From Flavobacterium sp. CFS9 (GTDB lineage Bacteria > Bacteroidota > Bacteroidia > Flavobacteriales > Flavobacteriaceae), in assembly GCF_041154745.1 (NCBI RefSeq), contig NZ_AP031573.1, positions 3,720,001-3,784,000 of the forward strand: DNA of 64,000 bases. Reading direction: 5' to 3'. The first letter of the stretch is position 1. The number at the start of each line of letters is the position of its first letter. Below are positions 36,568 to 45,940 of the stretch, in pieces. The translations under genes were made by a program, and so were the position numbers. Under the pieces are notes generated by a model. That model made no database searches. It had not been told where the DNA came from and saw nothing but the letters and a program-made list of their open reading frames with translations.

Positions 36568-36589
36568 TTTTTTTGTTTTAAGGGGGGGA

Positions 36590-36687
36590 GTTTCAAGTTT
36601 CAGGTTTCAGGTTTTCGAAATTTACGATTAGATATGCATAATCTAATTTTCATCTCACATCTCACATCTCACATCTCACATCTTACA
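36590..36687. repeat. two 7-bp tandem arrays: TTTCAGG and ATCTCAC
   Basis: 36590-36615 holds TTTCAAG, TTTCAGG and TTTCAGG units. 36651-36687 holds five near-perfect ATCTCAC units (complement GTGAGAT). The second unit is the complement of the array at 41413-41490. Confidence 0.85.
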
Positions 36688-36701
36688 AGAAACATCTCCC
36701 A

Positions 36702-37514
36702 TTAAAGATTATAATTGTCCACAGCATTTCTAACGCTGCCATATTTTTTTAATAATTCGCTGGCTTGTTCATAGGAAACAGGAATTTCTCCCATAATCAT
36801 TTTAACACCACGATCTACCAATTTGATGTTACTCAGCTGCATGTCAACCATTTTATTGCCTTTTACTTTTCCAAGCTGAATCATTGCGGCAGTCGAAATC
36901 ATATTCAGTACTAATTTTTGAGCGGTTCCAGCTTTCATTCGGGAGCTTCCGGTAACGAATTCAGGGCCTACAACCACTTCAACCGGAAACTGAGCGGTAA
37001 GTGCCAGAGGACTTCCGGCATTGTTAGTGATACAGCCTGTAAGTATACCATTTTGATTACAGCTTTCTAAACCGCCAATCACATAAGGCGTAGTTCCTGA
37101 AGCTGCAATACCAATTACTACATCATTTTGGTCAATATGATTGGACTGTAAATCAATCCAGGCTTGAGTTGCGTTATCTTCGGCATTTTCAACGGCACGA
37201 CGGATGGCAGTATCACCACCGGCAATAATTCCGTTTACTAAATCAAAAGGAACACCAAAAGTTGGAGGACATTCAGAAGCATCAACAACACCTAAGCGTC
37301 CGGATGTTCCGGCACCGATATAAAACAATCGGCCTCCTGATTTTAATTTAGAAACTACTTGTGCCACTAAAGTTTCAATTTGCGGAATCGCTTTTTCGAC
37401 TGCATCAGGAACAGTTTTGTCTTCCTGATTGATGTTAACCAGAAGTTCTTGAACTGACATTTTTTCTAAATGTTCGTATTTTGAAGACTGTTCTGTAGTT
37501 TTTGTAAAGGCCAT
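36702..37514 (-). CDS. murQ: N-acetylmuramic acid 6-phosphate etherase
   Basis: The 270-residue SIS-domain enzyme cleaves the lactyl ether of MurNAc-6-P in peptidoglycan recycling. It has the family's GAGTSGRLGVVDASECPPTF and NAEDNATQAW (catalytic Glu region), ATSGTTP-type IAASGTTPYVIG and the MKAGTAQKLVLNM segment. Length is near the usual 270-300 residues. Confidence 0.95.
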   Translation of the reverse strand: MAFTKTTEQSSKYEHLEKMSVQELLVNINQEDKTVPDAVEKAIPQIETLVAQVVSKLKSGGRLFYIGAGTSGRLGVVDASECPPTFGVPFDLVNGIIAGGDTAIRRAVENAEDNATQAWIDLQSNHIDQNDVVIGIAASGTTPYVIGGLESCNQNGILTGCITNNAGSPLALTAQFPVEVVVGPEFVTGSSRMKAGTAQKLVLNMISTAAMIQLGKVKGNKMVDMQLSNIKLVDRGVKMIMGEIPVSYEQASELLKKYGSVRNAVDNYNL

Positions 37515-37668
37515 TTTTTCGTGTTAATTGAACTGGGTCAAAATTAATCTTTTTTCTTGCAATCCCGAAATTTGGAACGTAAAGTCATGAAGATTTAGAA
37601 TATTTTTTTGTTGTAATTTCTGATGAAATGATTGCTAGATTGAACCTTTATTAAAACAACTAAAACAT

Positions 37669-37676
37669 TATATTTG
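37669..37676 (+). promoter_or_regulatory. TAnnTTTG -7 element, AraC-type regulator
   Basis: TATATTTG lies 22 bases before the start codon. The nearest TTG at 37640-37642 is 26 bases away, slightly too far. Confidence 0.5.
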
Positions 37677-37697
37677 TTAAATAATTAAAAATTTGGA

Positions 37698-38846
37698 ATG
37701 GATATAATTAGCTTTTTAACGAGTATCGCAAAAATATCAGTCTTTGTTTCCTTTTTACTGGCCTTTTTTTTACTCACTGTACAAACAAAGAACAAATTAG
37801 CAAATCGTCTGTTTGCTTTTTATTTAATATTTTTTGCCCTTGATAATAGCGGAATTTTTATTGACGATGGATTTATTAAAGCCCATTTTAGTTTAGAATT
37901 TTTAAGATGGACGGCTTGTTCTCTGGTTTTGCCTTTTTTCTATCTGTATGTTTTATCTGTTTGTTTCGCGGATTTTAGATTGAAACCGAAACATTTACTG
38001 CATGCAATTCCATTTGCACTCCTGAATGTGTTTTATCTGTTCAGACTTTACTTTTTAACGAACGCCAAAAAAATAGTGTTTTACAGCCAGCGTGATCAAT
38101 CGCCGGAAATGTTCTTCTTGTTTCTTGCTTTGGCCTTGCAGATTGTATTTTACAGTATTGGAGTCGCTTTGGCCTTAAAAAGATACAAAGCAATATATGA
38201 GGAAAATTATACCAATCCCAAAAGCTCTGCTTTTAAATGGCTGCTTCAGATAGCGGCTATATTCTTTGTCCTGTATTATTTGTGTATCATAAAGAATGCT
38301 TTGAGGTATGTAAATTTTGATTCGTTATGGATTTGGACCAACGTGCTCTTACAGCTGATGGTATTAGTGATAACTTGTTGGTTTGTACTAAAAGCCCTGA
38401 ATGAACCGGAACTTTTTAGAGGGATTGATTCTAAACTGCAATTGGCCAAAGATATTCTTCCGGCAAAAAATAATACTGCTGCTGAAGAGAAAGAGCATCA
38501 GAACGAAGCGATTTCCGGTCAGATCGCGGCGTTGAAACTTTATATGACCGAAAAAGAACCTTTTCTGGATCCGTCGCTTACCATTCAGGAGCTTTCGAAT
38601 CAAATCAATATTCCGGTTCGGGATTTATCCGTATTAATTAATCATCATATCGATCAGCATTTTTTTGATTTTGTAAACGAATATCGCATTCAAAAAGCAA
38701 TGAATATCCTGAAAGACCAGTCCAAAAGTCAGCTTACGGTTTTGGAAATTTTGTATGAAGTAGGTTTTAATTCCAAATCTTCGTTTAATACCTCTTTTAA
38801 AAAATATACGAATTTAACCCCTACAGCTTATCGGAATGCCTCATAA
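37698..38846 (+). CDS. membrane-anchored AraC-family regulator
   Basis: The 382-residue product joins an N-terminal membrane domain of six or seven helices (about 1-240) to a cytoplasmic AraC-type double helix-turn-helix (about 280-380). The latter contains LTIQELSNQINIPVRDLSVLIN and EILYEVGFNSKSSFNTSFKKYT. Such regulators in Bacteroidota are thought to sense signals through the membrane part. Its only near neighbour on the same strand is the barrel protein 154 bases downstream, a likely target. Confidence 0.9.
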   Translation: MDIISFLTSIAKISVFVSFLLAFFLLTVQTKNKLANRLFAFYLIFFALDNSGIFIDDGFIKAHFSLEFLRWTACSLVLPFFYLYVLSVCFADFRLKPKHLLHAIPFALLNVFYLFRLYFLTNAKKIVFYSQRDQSPEMFFLFLALALQIVFYSIGVALALKRYKAIYEENYTNPKSSAFKWLLQIAAIFFVLYYLCIIKNALRYVNFDSLWIWTNVLLQLMVLVITCWFVLKALNEPELFRGIDSKLQLAKDILPAKNNTAAEEKEHQNEAISGQIAALKLYMTEKEPFLDPSLTIQELSNQINIPVRDLSVLINHHIDQHFFDFVNEYRIQKAMNILKDQSKSQLTVLEILYEVGFNSKSSFNTSFKKYTNLTPTAYRNAS

Positions 38847-38879
38847 TAAAGGCTTTGCATAAAGTACTACTTCGTGACG

Positions 38880-38928
38880 AAAAAAGTCGAACTCATTTCT
38901 GTTGAGAAAATGAGTTCGACTTTTTTTT
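38880..38928 (+). terminator. hairpin terminator of the AraC-type gene
   Basis: An 18-bp stem (AAAAAGTCGAACTCATTT and its complement AAATGAGTTCGACTTTTT) closes on a short loop, with an 8-T tract after the stem. Confidence 0.93.
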
Positions 38929-39000
38929 GTCGGTCGAATTCCGAAAATTTCTGCAACAACTTTGCTTCATAATTAATCGAACAAGTTAAAACCAGAAATC

Positions 39001-41388
39001 ATGAAAAAAGTGTATCTCCTTATTATTTTAGTATTACCGGTGTTAGGTTTAGCACAAACTACTGCAAAATTAAAAGGAAAAATTGCCAGTGAAACAACTG
39101 CATTAGAATGGGCAGATGTTTCCGTATTCAATTCAGAAGGAAAAATTATAGAAGGAACAACCAGCAAGCCGGACGGTTCTTTTGAACTTAACTTAAAAGA
39201 AGGCCTTTACAAAATTGGAATAAGTTTGTTGGGATTTGTAGACTACGAAAAGCAGATCGTGATTGAAAAAGATACCGATTTAGAAACCATAGTTATGAAA
39301 GAGAATACTACCCGGCTGGGAGAAGTGGTCATTAAAACTAAAAAGAACACCATCGAACAAAAAACAGACCGTTTGGTTTATAATCTCGAAAATAATGTGA
39401 TAAATGTTGGCGGCGATGCTTTAAGCGCGATCAATACAGCGCCTGGTGTTGTGGTTCAAAAAGAGACGATCAGTATATTAGGCAAAGGGACCTCCCGTGT
39501 GATGATTGACGGACGTATCGTTGAATTAACCGGAGAGGAATTGAATAACTATTTAAAATCGATATCGGCGGCAGATATTAAAAACATTGAAATTATTAGT
39601 ACACCTCCCTCAAAATATGAAGCCGAAGGTACGGGAGGACTTATTAATATTGTACTGAAAAAAGGTACCCGAAATTCCTGGAAAAACACTTCCACAGCAA
39701 CTTATGATCAGAATAAATATGGCGCTTTGACTTTAAGAGATAATTTCTTTTACAACAAAAATAAGTTCAGATTTTCTGCCAGTATTAATGGAAAGAAAGG
39801 ACACAGATTTGCTGACGAATTTCTGGATATGTACTTCCCTGATGGACTTTCTGAGATGATTATCAATACAAAATTTACCGATGAAAGTCTGTCCGGAAAA
39901 ATAGCTTTGGATTATGATTTTTCAGATCGCATAACCGTGGGATTTCAGGTTTTAAAAGACAGAAGTAATCCGGATTTTAAGTCGGATATCAGAATTAATA
40001 ATTACAATACTAAAAAGGAGTTAGACAATTATATCCTGAACAATAGTTTTGTAGACAAAAAGTCCGGCAATCAGACTTATCACGGGCATTTGATTGCCAA
40101 ATTGGATTCTTTAGGCAGAAAATTGTCTTTTGATGTGGATTATTTTAATTACAATTCAAAATTCGACCGAAATGCAATCGCCTACAATTACAGACCAGAT
40201 AATTCATTTGCAGGTATTAACCAGTCGGCAAGAAATATTTCCGATCAGGATATTGATAACTGGAGCTTTAAGGCTGATATGGAACATCCGCTCACTGCAT
40301 TTAATTTGTCGTATGGTACAAAAATGAGTTTTACCAACAGTAAGAGTTATGTACTTTACTACAACACGATTACAGGAACGCCGGAACTGGATCCTAATCA
40401 GTCCAACCGATTCAGCTATACGGAGAACAATCAGTCAGTGTACGTTAACGGAGATAAAAAAATCAATGATAAATGGAATCTTCAATTGGGATTGCGCCTT
40501 GAAAATACCCAAACGAGTGGTTTTTCAGAAACCTTAAACGAGGAAACAAAAAATAATTATCTGAGATTATTTCCGACGGTTTATGTTTCGTACAAAGAAA
40601 ATGAGAATAATAATTTTAGCTTCAATTATGGTAAAAGAATCAGCCGACCTCAGTTTGATCTGTTGAATCCATTTCGTAACTATATTAACAGCAACAGTTA
40701 TTCAGAAGGAAATCCGTTTTTAAGACCTTCTTTTAGTGATAATTTTGAGCTTACTCATTCGTATAAAGGAGTTTTGCGAACCAATGTTTTCTTGAATGTG
40801 ATCAATGACGGTTATGGCGTGATTTTTACCTCAATTCCCGAAACCAATACGCAAATTGTAACCAGAGAGAATTATTTCAGGGACCTGAAATATGGAGTTG
40901 GAGAGAGTTATTCGGCTAATTTTGCAGACTGGTGGCAAAGTGAAAACACGTTATATTTCTTAGGATCAAAAACGAAGTTTATTACAGCTATTAATGCCAC
41001 GCCATCCAATAGTCTTGAAATTAATTTTTCAACGAACAATACTTTTTCATTAGGTAAAAACTCTAAACTTCAAATTGATTTTAATTACAATACACCTTCC
41101 CGAAGTGGTTTGTACAAAACAGGGTATATGTCGAGTTTTGATATTGGTTTTAAACAGGATATGCTGAATAAAACGCTACAGATTGCTTTTTTAGCCAATG
41201 ATATTTTCAATACCTCTTATTTAAAAGATTTAGTTTCGGTTGTAAATGGTGTAAAGCAGGTATACAGTCAGAATTTTTCAAATCGATTTGTACGCTTATC
41301 GGTGATCTACAATTTTGGGAACAAAAAAATTAATGTGAAACAGCGTGATTTTGGAAATCAGGAGGAGAAAAACAGAACAGGGAATTAG
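39001..41388 (+). CDS. outer-membrane beta-barrel protein, TonB-receptor-like (OMP_b-brl_3)
   Basis: The 795-residue product has a signal peptide (ending LGLAQ), an N-terminal carboxypeptidase-regulatory-like domain (about 22-105), a plug-like region (GDALSAINTAPGVVVQKE, IEIISTPPSKYEAEGTGGLI) and a C-terminal barrel. The segment GTGGLINIVLKKGT is typical of the outer-membrane beta-barrel family linked to TonB receptors in Bacteroidota. The barrel ends near VIYNFGNKK, then a short charged tail follows (QRDFGNQEEKN). Ligand unknown; it is probably controlled by the upstream AraC-type gene. Confidence 0.88.
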   Translation: MKKVYLLIILVLPVLGLAQTTAKLKGKIASETTALEWADVSVFNSEGKIIEGTTSKPDGSFELNLKEGLYKIGISLLGFVDYEKQIVIEKDTDLETIVMKENTTRLGEVVIKTKKNTIEQKTDRLVYNLENNVINVGGDALSAINTAPGVVVQKETISILGKGTSRVMIDGRIVELTGEELNNYLKSISAADIKNIEIISTPPSKYEAEGTGGLINIVLKKGTRNSWKNTSTATYDQNKYGALTLRDNFFYNKNKFRFSASINGKKGHRFADEFLDMYFPDGLSEMIINTKFTDESLSGKIALDYDFSDRITVGFQVLKDRSNPDFKSDIRINNYNTKKELDNYILNNSFVDKKSGNQTYHGHLIAKLDSLGRKLSFDVDYFNYNSKFDRNAIAYNYRPDNSFAGINQSARNISDQDIDNWSFKADMEHPLTAFNLSYGTKMSFTNSKSYVLYYNTITGTPELDPNQSNRFSYTENNQSVYVNGDKKINDKWNLQLGLRLENTQTSGFSETLNEETKNNYLRLFPTVYVSYKENENNNFSFNYGKRISRPQFDLLNPFRNYINSNSYSEGNPFLRPSFSDNFELTHSYKGVLRTNVFLNVINDGYGVIFTSIPETNTQIVTRENYFRDLKYGVGESYSANFADWWQSENTLYFLGSKTKFITAINATPSNSLEINFSTNNTFSLGKNSKLQIDFNYNTPSRSGLYKTGYMSSFDIGFKQDMLNKTLQIAFLANDIFNTSYLKDLVSVVNGVKQVYSQNFSNRFVRLSVIYNFGNKKINVKQRDFGNQEEKNRTGN

Positions 41389-41412
41389 GGAGTGGAATGT
41401 GTGATGTGAGTT

Positions 41413-41490
41413 GTGAGATGTAAGATGTAAGATGTAAGATGTAAGATGTAAGATGTAAGATGTAAGATGTGAGGTGTAAAATGTGAAAGA
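41413..41490. repeat. GATGTAA 7-bp tandem array
   Basis: About eight head-to-tail copies of AGATGTA, becoming GATGTGA at each end. This is the complement of the ATCTCAC array near murQ. Length differences between strains would be expected. Confidence 0.9.
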
Positions 41491-41600
41491 TGGGGTGTGA
41501 CAGATAGAGGTGGAAGTTTTGTTTTTCTAAGGATTCATTTGTAAAAGGATATGGCGAGTTTGGTTTTATGTGTGTAAATACCCGCCCGAAACATTTTGCT

Positions 41601-41682
41601 CTGAAAGAGCTTTAGCCGAAGCATAGTGCGGAGCGCTATGAAAGATAATGATTATTGTTTAAGCCCTGAAAGGGCGTAAGCT
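41601..41682. repeat. composite palindromic repeat, copy 2
   Basis: Matches the element at 33650-33736 in order: CTGAAAGAGCTTTAG, GCATAGTGCGGAGCGCTATG, then AAGCCCTGAAAGGGCG. Base changes preserve pairing in the stems. Confidence 0.8.
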
Positions 41683-41745
41683 TATAATAGAACAGATGAA
41701 ATGTCACTCCTGTACACAAAAAAACTATGTTTCTAGGTATAAAAA

Positions 41746-42414
41746 CTACAATATAAAAGCCAGAAGAATTCCCAGAACAATCATCGAAACTTTGGCAACA
41801 TTGAATTTATGTCCTTCACTGCTTTCGAAGATGATGGTGGAGGAAATGTGAAACAGAATTCCGATAACGATGGCGGTGATTTCAGTGTAATATTTGCTTA
41901 GAATCGGTAAATATTCAGAGGCAACGGTGCCCAGCGGTGTCATAACCGCAAAAGCAAGCATAAAGGCAAAAATAGCTTTTTTATTCAGCTCTGCATTGAT
42001 AAAAAAGGTTGTCAGAATTACGGCAATTGGTAAATGATGAATGGCAATTCCAAGCGCCAGACCATGGTGATGGCTGACGGGGAAACCTTCCAGAAAAGCA
42101 TGAATACACAAGCTGGTAAAGAGCAGCCACGGAATCTGTGACATCTTAGCGTGCCCATGAACGTGCCCATGTTCGGCTCCCTTAGAGAAAAATTCCAGTA
42201 TGATCTGGAATAAAATTCCAAGCATGATAAAGATACCAATATTGTGTTTATGGGTTTCGTAAACTTCCGGTAGCAGATGCATTACGGTTAAGGATAATAA
42301 AAATGAACCGCTAAATGCAAGCAGCAGTTTTAGATTGGTTTTGCTCTTTGGTTTTAAAAACAAAGCGACCATATAACCTAAAAGTACAGAAAATAAAGGT
42401 AGTAGATAATTCAT
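41746..42414 (-). CDS. ZIP family metal transporter
   Basis: The 222-residue protein has about eight transmembrane helices, a His-rich cytoplasmic loop (HGHVHGHAKM, about 82-91) and the family's metal-site segments HAFLEGFPVSHHHGLALGIAIHHLPIA. ZIP proteins import zinc or other divalent metals. No zinc-responsive regulator or operator was recognised upstream. Confidence 0.9.
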   Translation of the reverse strand: MNYLLPLFSVLLGYMVALFLKPKSKTNLKLLLAFSGSFLLSLTVMHLLPEVYETHKHNIGIFIMLGILFQIILEFFSKGAEHGHVHGHAKMSQIPWLLFTSLCIHAFLEGFPVSHHHGLALGIAIHHLPIAVILTTFFINAELNKKAIFAFMLAFAVMTPLGTVASEYLPILSKYYTEITAIVIGILFHISSTIIFESSEGHKFNVAKVSMIVLGILLAFIL

Positions 42415-42541
42415 TTTTTATTTTTTAACCGTTTTTTTGTTTAACCGTTTAATCGTTGATTTGTTAAATCGATGTGTAAGTGCCAGACTTTTTTATTGGC
42501 CAGTTAAACAAATTAACGATTAAACAAATTAACGAAGAAAT

Positions 42542-43306
42542 CTATTTAAAAATCATGATTAATCGTTCGCTTTCGGTTTTGTGGAATTTTTTGAGTTTAT
42601 AATCTCCAAAAATATCCAACAGGAAAATCCCGGCTTCGGCCATTAACTCTTCAAAATCTTTTAAAGTTAAGGCTTTTACTTTTTCTGTGAAATGGTAATT
42701 TCTTCCCTGATCCTCAAAATCTATTTCTTTAAAAATATGTCCGTCTTCTACATACCTTTTGATTTTGAAATCAATTCCGTCCACATTTTTTACCTCTTCA
42801 GGTACCAAGGTTTCGATAACCTGAGTAACGTTCATAAAGTCGATTACCGCAAAACCGTATTCAGATAAACTTTCTTTAATGGCTTTAAGCGTGGTTAAAT
42901 TATCGTCGTCACTTTCAAAATACCCAAAACTGGTAAACAAATTAAAGATAGCATCAAACTTTTCTTCAAAAGGTTCACGCATATCGTGCACTTTAAAATG
43001 CAGTGTTTCGTTACTGTTTTTTGTAGCTTCGGCAATGCTGTTTTCAGACAAATCAGCACCTAAGACGTTAAATCCAAGCTGGTTTAAGTAGATAGAGTGA
43101 CGACCTTTTCCGCAAGCCAGATCAAGTACTTTTGCTTTTTCAGGCAAATTCAGATAATGGGTTAAATTGTCCATGAAAATCTGAGCTTCGCGATAATTTC
43201 GGTCTTTATAAAGAATATGGTAATATGGAGTATCAAACCATGAAGTAAACCAATTTTCGGTATTACGTTCCTGATTTGGTGAGGATGAGTTTGCTGCTTC
43301 AGACAT
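42542..43306 (-). CDS. class I SAM-dependent methyltransferase
   Basis: The 254-residue product has the Rossmann-like methyltransferase core with motif I VLDLACGKGRHSIYLNQLGF, motif II-like VLGADLSENSI and motif IV-like FDAIFNLFTSFGYF. Substrate unknown. It is divergent from the RNA methyltransferase gene, and the two TAnnTTTG elements of the pair lie almost back to back at 43337-43355. Confidence 0.9.
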   Translation of the reverse strand: MSEAANSSSPNQERNTENWFTSWFDTPYYHILYKDRNYREAQIFMDNLTHYLNLPEKAKVLDLACGKGRHSIYLNQLGFNVLGADLSENSIAEATKNSNETLHFKVHDMREPFEEKFDAIFNLFTSFGYFESDDDNLTTLKAIKESLSEYGFAVIDFMNVTQVIETLVPEEVKNVDGIDFKIKRYVEDGHIFKEIDFEDQGRNYHFTEKVKALTLKDFEELMAEAGIFLLDIFGDYKLKKFHKTESERLIMIFK

Positions 43307-43336
43307 TTATTCTATTTCAATTAATTCAAAGTCCGG

Positions 43337-43355
43337 CAAATTTAGTGTATTTTTG
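43337..43355. promoter_or_regulatory. back-to-back TAnnTTTG elements
   Basis: Minus strand TAAATTTG (43337-43344) reads toward the methyltransferase at 43306. Plus strand TATTTTTG (43348-43355) reads toward the RNA methyltransferase at 43475. Neither has a well-placed TTG, so support is moderate. Confidence 0.4.
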
Positions 43356-43474
43356 CCGAAAAATAACTATTTCGCAACGATACCTCTATGAATCCTTGCG
43401 GAAATGCAGCAGGTGTACGAATATGCAGATGCAGAGATCAACAGCAGTACATTTGAAATAATTCAAAAATAAAG

Positions 43475-44632
43475 ATGGAAGAAAATTTTAGAATGATAGC
43501 CAAATGTTTTTTTGGTTTTGAAGAAATATTAGAAAATGAATTGCGTACTCTTGGCGCTCAGAATGTCGAGAAAGGAGTGCGAATGGTGAGTTTTAAAGGA
43601 GATAAAGGTTTCATGTATAAAGCTAATTTATCGCTTCGTACTGCACTTAAAATTCTAAAACCTATTTATTCGTTCAGAGCTAATAATGAGCAGGCACTGT
43701 ACAAAGGAATTTCGGGTGTAAACTGGTCCAAATTATTAAATGCCAATCAGACTTTTGTGATTGACGCGACCGTACACTCCACTTATTTCAATCACTCTGA
43801 ATTTGTTTCTCAAAAGTGTAAAGATGCTATCGTAGATCAGTTTAGAGAAAGAACCGGGCAGCGTCCGAGTATCGATAAAGCTTTTCCGGATTTAAGAATT
43901 AATGTGCATATCGATAAAGACCAGGTTTCGGTTGCGTTGGATACTTCAGGGAATTCATTGCATCAGAGAGGTTACCGAACTGCGACTAATATTGCGCCAA
44001 TCAACGAAGTTTTGGCTGCCGGAGTACTATTGTTATCAGGATGGGAAGGACAAAGTCATTTTGTGGATCCAATGTGTGGTTCCGGAACTTTTCTGGCAGA
44101 GGCCGCTATGATTGCCTGCAATATTCCGGCGAATATCAATCGTAAAGAGTTTGCCTTCGAAAAATGGAAAGACTGGGACAACGATCTTTTTGATCAGATT
44201 GTAAACAGCCTGATGAAGAAAACAAAAGAGTTTCATTATACCATAAAAGGGTTTGATAAAGCGCCAAGTGCTGTAAACAAAGCCAAAGACAATATCCGAA
44301 ACGCTAATTTGGAAGATTACGTTACGGTAAGTGAGGATAACTTTTTTGATACTGAAAAAGCGGTAGAAGGAAAGTTGCACATGGTTTTCAATCCGCCTTA
44401 CGATGAGCGTCTGGACATTCACATGGAAAAATTCTATAAAAACATAGGAGATACTCTAAAGAAAAGCTACCCGGGTACAAACGCCTGGTTTATTACCGCC
44501 AATCTTGAGGCTCTGAAATTTGTAGGCTTAAAACCATCCCGAAAAATTAAACTTTTCAACGGAAGTCTTGAAGCACGTCTGGTAAAATACGAGATGTACG
44601 AGGGAAGTAAGAGAACGAAATTTCAGGTCTAA
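43475..44632 (+). CDS. THUMP-domain RNA methyltransferase (RlmL/YpsC-like)
   Basis: The 385-residue product has an N-terminal ferredoxin-like and THUMP region (about 1-165) and a C-terminal methyltransferase with motif I FVDPMCGSGTFLAEAAMIA and the catalytic NPPY in FNPPYDERL. Length and layout match the N-terminal half of RlmL and the YpsC family, which makes m2G in 23S rRNA in the cases studied; the exact site here is inferred, not shown. Confidence 0.9.
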   Translation: MEENFRMIAKCFFGFEEILENELRTLGAQNVEKGVRMVSFKGDKGFMYKANLSLRTALKILKPIYSFRANNEQALYKGISGVNWSKLLNANQTFVIDATVHSTYFNHSEFVSQKCKDAIVDQFRERTGQRPSIDKAFPDLRINVHIDKDQVSVALDTSGNSLHQRGYRTATNIAPINEVLAAGVLLLSGWEGQSHFVDPMCGSGTFLAEAAMIACNIPANINRKEFAFEKWKDWDNDLFDQIVNSLMKKTKEFHYTIKGFDKAPSAVNKAKDNIRNANLEDYVTVSEDNFFDTEKAVEGKLHMVFNPPYDERLDIHMEKFYKNIGDTLKKSYPGTNAWFITANLEALKFVGLKPSRKIKLFNGSLEARLVKYEMYEGSKRTKFQV

Positions 44633-44877
44633 GCTTCTAAGATACTAAGTTTCTAAGACTCTAAGAATCGTAGTATCTTAGGACCTTAAAAAGAATTTAG
44701 GTTTTTAAAAAAAAGGAGAAGGAATGCACAAAATATAAACTTAGAACCTTAGCCCCTCAGAACCTCAGGATCTTTAAAAAATAATAATAATTTAAGGTCT
44801 AAAAAAAAAAGGCAAAGGAATGCACAAAGTATAAACTTAGAGCCTTAGCCCCTCAGAACCTTAGCAACTTAAAAAAA
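44633..44877. repeat. octamer repeat array plus an 82-bp direct duplication
   Basis: 44633-44690 holds CTAAG octamer units and a facing CTTAG block. A unit at about 44694-44775 (TAGGTTTTTAAAAAAAAGGAG through CTTAGAACCTTAGCCCCTCAG) recurs at about 44789-44870, with small changes and conserved GGAATGCACAAA.ATATAAAC. Confidence 0.8.
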
Positions 44878-45114
44878 ATGACTAAACTACAAGTAAGAGC
44901 TTTTTTATACCAATTGGGATGTTTCGCAATTCTATTTATTTTATTTAGATTTTTAGTAGCTTCTTATACCGGATTAACGGGATTTTGGATTCCGATGACC
45001 GCTTTTATTGTCGCTACATTGATTTCTCCTAAGTTTCAGTCTGTAAAGACTAAAGATGGAGAAAAGCTTTTCATGAAATGGATTTTTATAAAAGGAATCA
45101 GAGAAATTGGATAA
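44878..45114 (+). CDS. small membrane protein, function unknown
   Basis: The 78-residue product has two hydrophobic segments (about 10-30, 34-52) and a basic C-terminus (KWIFIKGIREIG). I do not recognise the family. It starts directly after the octamer repeat region and ends 15 bases before the racemase gene on the same strand, so the two may be co-transcribed. Confidence 0.7.
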   Translation: MTKLQVRAFLYQLGCFAILFILFRFLVASYTGLTGFWIPMTAFIVATLISPKFQSVKTKDGEKLFMKWIFIKGIREIG

Positions 45115-45129
45115 TTAATTGATTTTTAT

Positions 45130-45822
45130 ATGAGGATAATTGGACTTATAGGCGGAATTAGCTGGGTTTCTACAGCAGATTATTACAAACTTATAAACGA
45201 AGGAATTAATAATGAGCTGGGAGGACTTAATTTCTCAGAGTGTCTGATTTATTCGTTCAATTATGCCGACATTAAAAAGAACAATGATGCCAATGATTGG
45301 GACGCAACTTTTAATTTGCTTTTAAAAGGATGTCAGTTTCTTAAGCAGAGCGGGGCAGAAGCTATTGTTTTGTGTGCGAATACCATGCATTTGATTGCTG
45401 ACCGATTGGAGAAAGCGATCGATTTGCCAATTATTCACATTGCGACCGTAACCGCATCAGCGATTCAGAAAAAGGAAGTCAAAAAAGTAGGTTTGATGGG
45501 AACGAAGTTTACTATGGAACTTGACTTTTTTAAAGACAAATTAACCGAAAATGGAATCGAAACGATTATTCCGAAGAGTGATGCCGACCGCGATTTTATG
45601 CATACTACAATCTTTGAGGAATTGGGAAGAGGTTTGGTAACGGAGCCAACAAAAAAGCGCTATTTAGAAATTGCCAATCAATTGATAGCAGAAGGCGCTG
45701 AGGGGATTATTTTAGGCTGTACCGAGATTCCTTTGGTGATAAAACCAGAAGATGTTGCTGTACCGGTTTTTGATACCACTTTAATTCACTCTATGGCGGC
45801 AGTTCAGTTTCAATTGTCATAA
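45130..45822 (+). CDS. aspartate/glutamate racemase family protein
   Basis: The 230-residue product starts MRIIGLIGGISWVSTADYYK. It has the two catalytic Cys motifs of the Asp/Glu racemase superfamily (VLCANTMHLIAD and ILGCTEIPLVI). It resembles RacX/YgeA-type broad racemases. The true substrate is unknown; it is not MurI by its N-terminal pattern. Confidence 0.92.
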   Translation: MRIIGLIGGISWVSTADYYKLINEGINNELGGLNFSECLIYSFNYADIKKNNDANDWDATFNLLLKGCQFLKQSGAEAIVLCANTMHLIADRLEKAIDLPIIHIATVTASAIQKKEVKKVGLMGTKFTMELDFFKDKLTENGIETIIPKSDADRDFMHTTIFEELGRGLVTEPTKKRYLEIANQLIAEGAEGIILGCTEIPLVIKPEDVAVPVFDTTLIHSMAAVQFQLS

Positions 45823-45851
45823 AAGTTAGGAGAAATTCCAATATTAAAAAA

Positions 45852-45905
45852 AAAAAGATAAATTCTAAATAGTATTATATGTATTATTTGGAATTTATCT
45901 TTTTT
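45852..45905 (+). terminator. hairpin terminator after the racemase gene
   Basis: Stem AAAAAGATAAATTC / GAATTTATCTTTTT with an AT-rich extension; runs of A before and T after. Confidence 0.75.
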
Positions 45906-45940
45906 AGTACTTTCTGTTTTTTAATCCTGTAGTGTCAGTC

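Larger units (their letters stand above)
41389..41745. other. repeat-rich gap
   Basis: These 357 bases contain no credible gene. They hold the GTAAGAT 7-bp array (41413-41490) and the second copy of a composite palindromic repeat (41601-41682). Confidence 0.8.
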
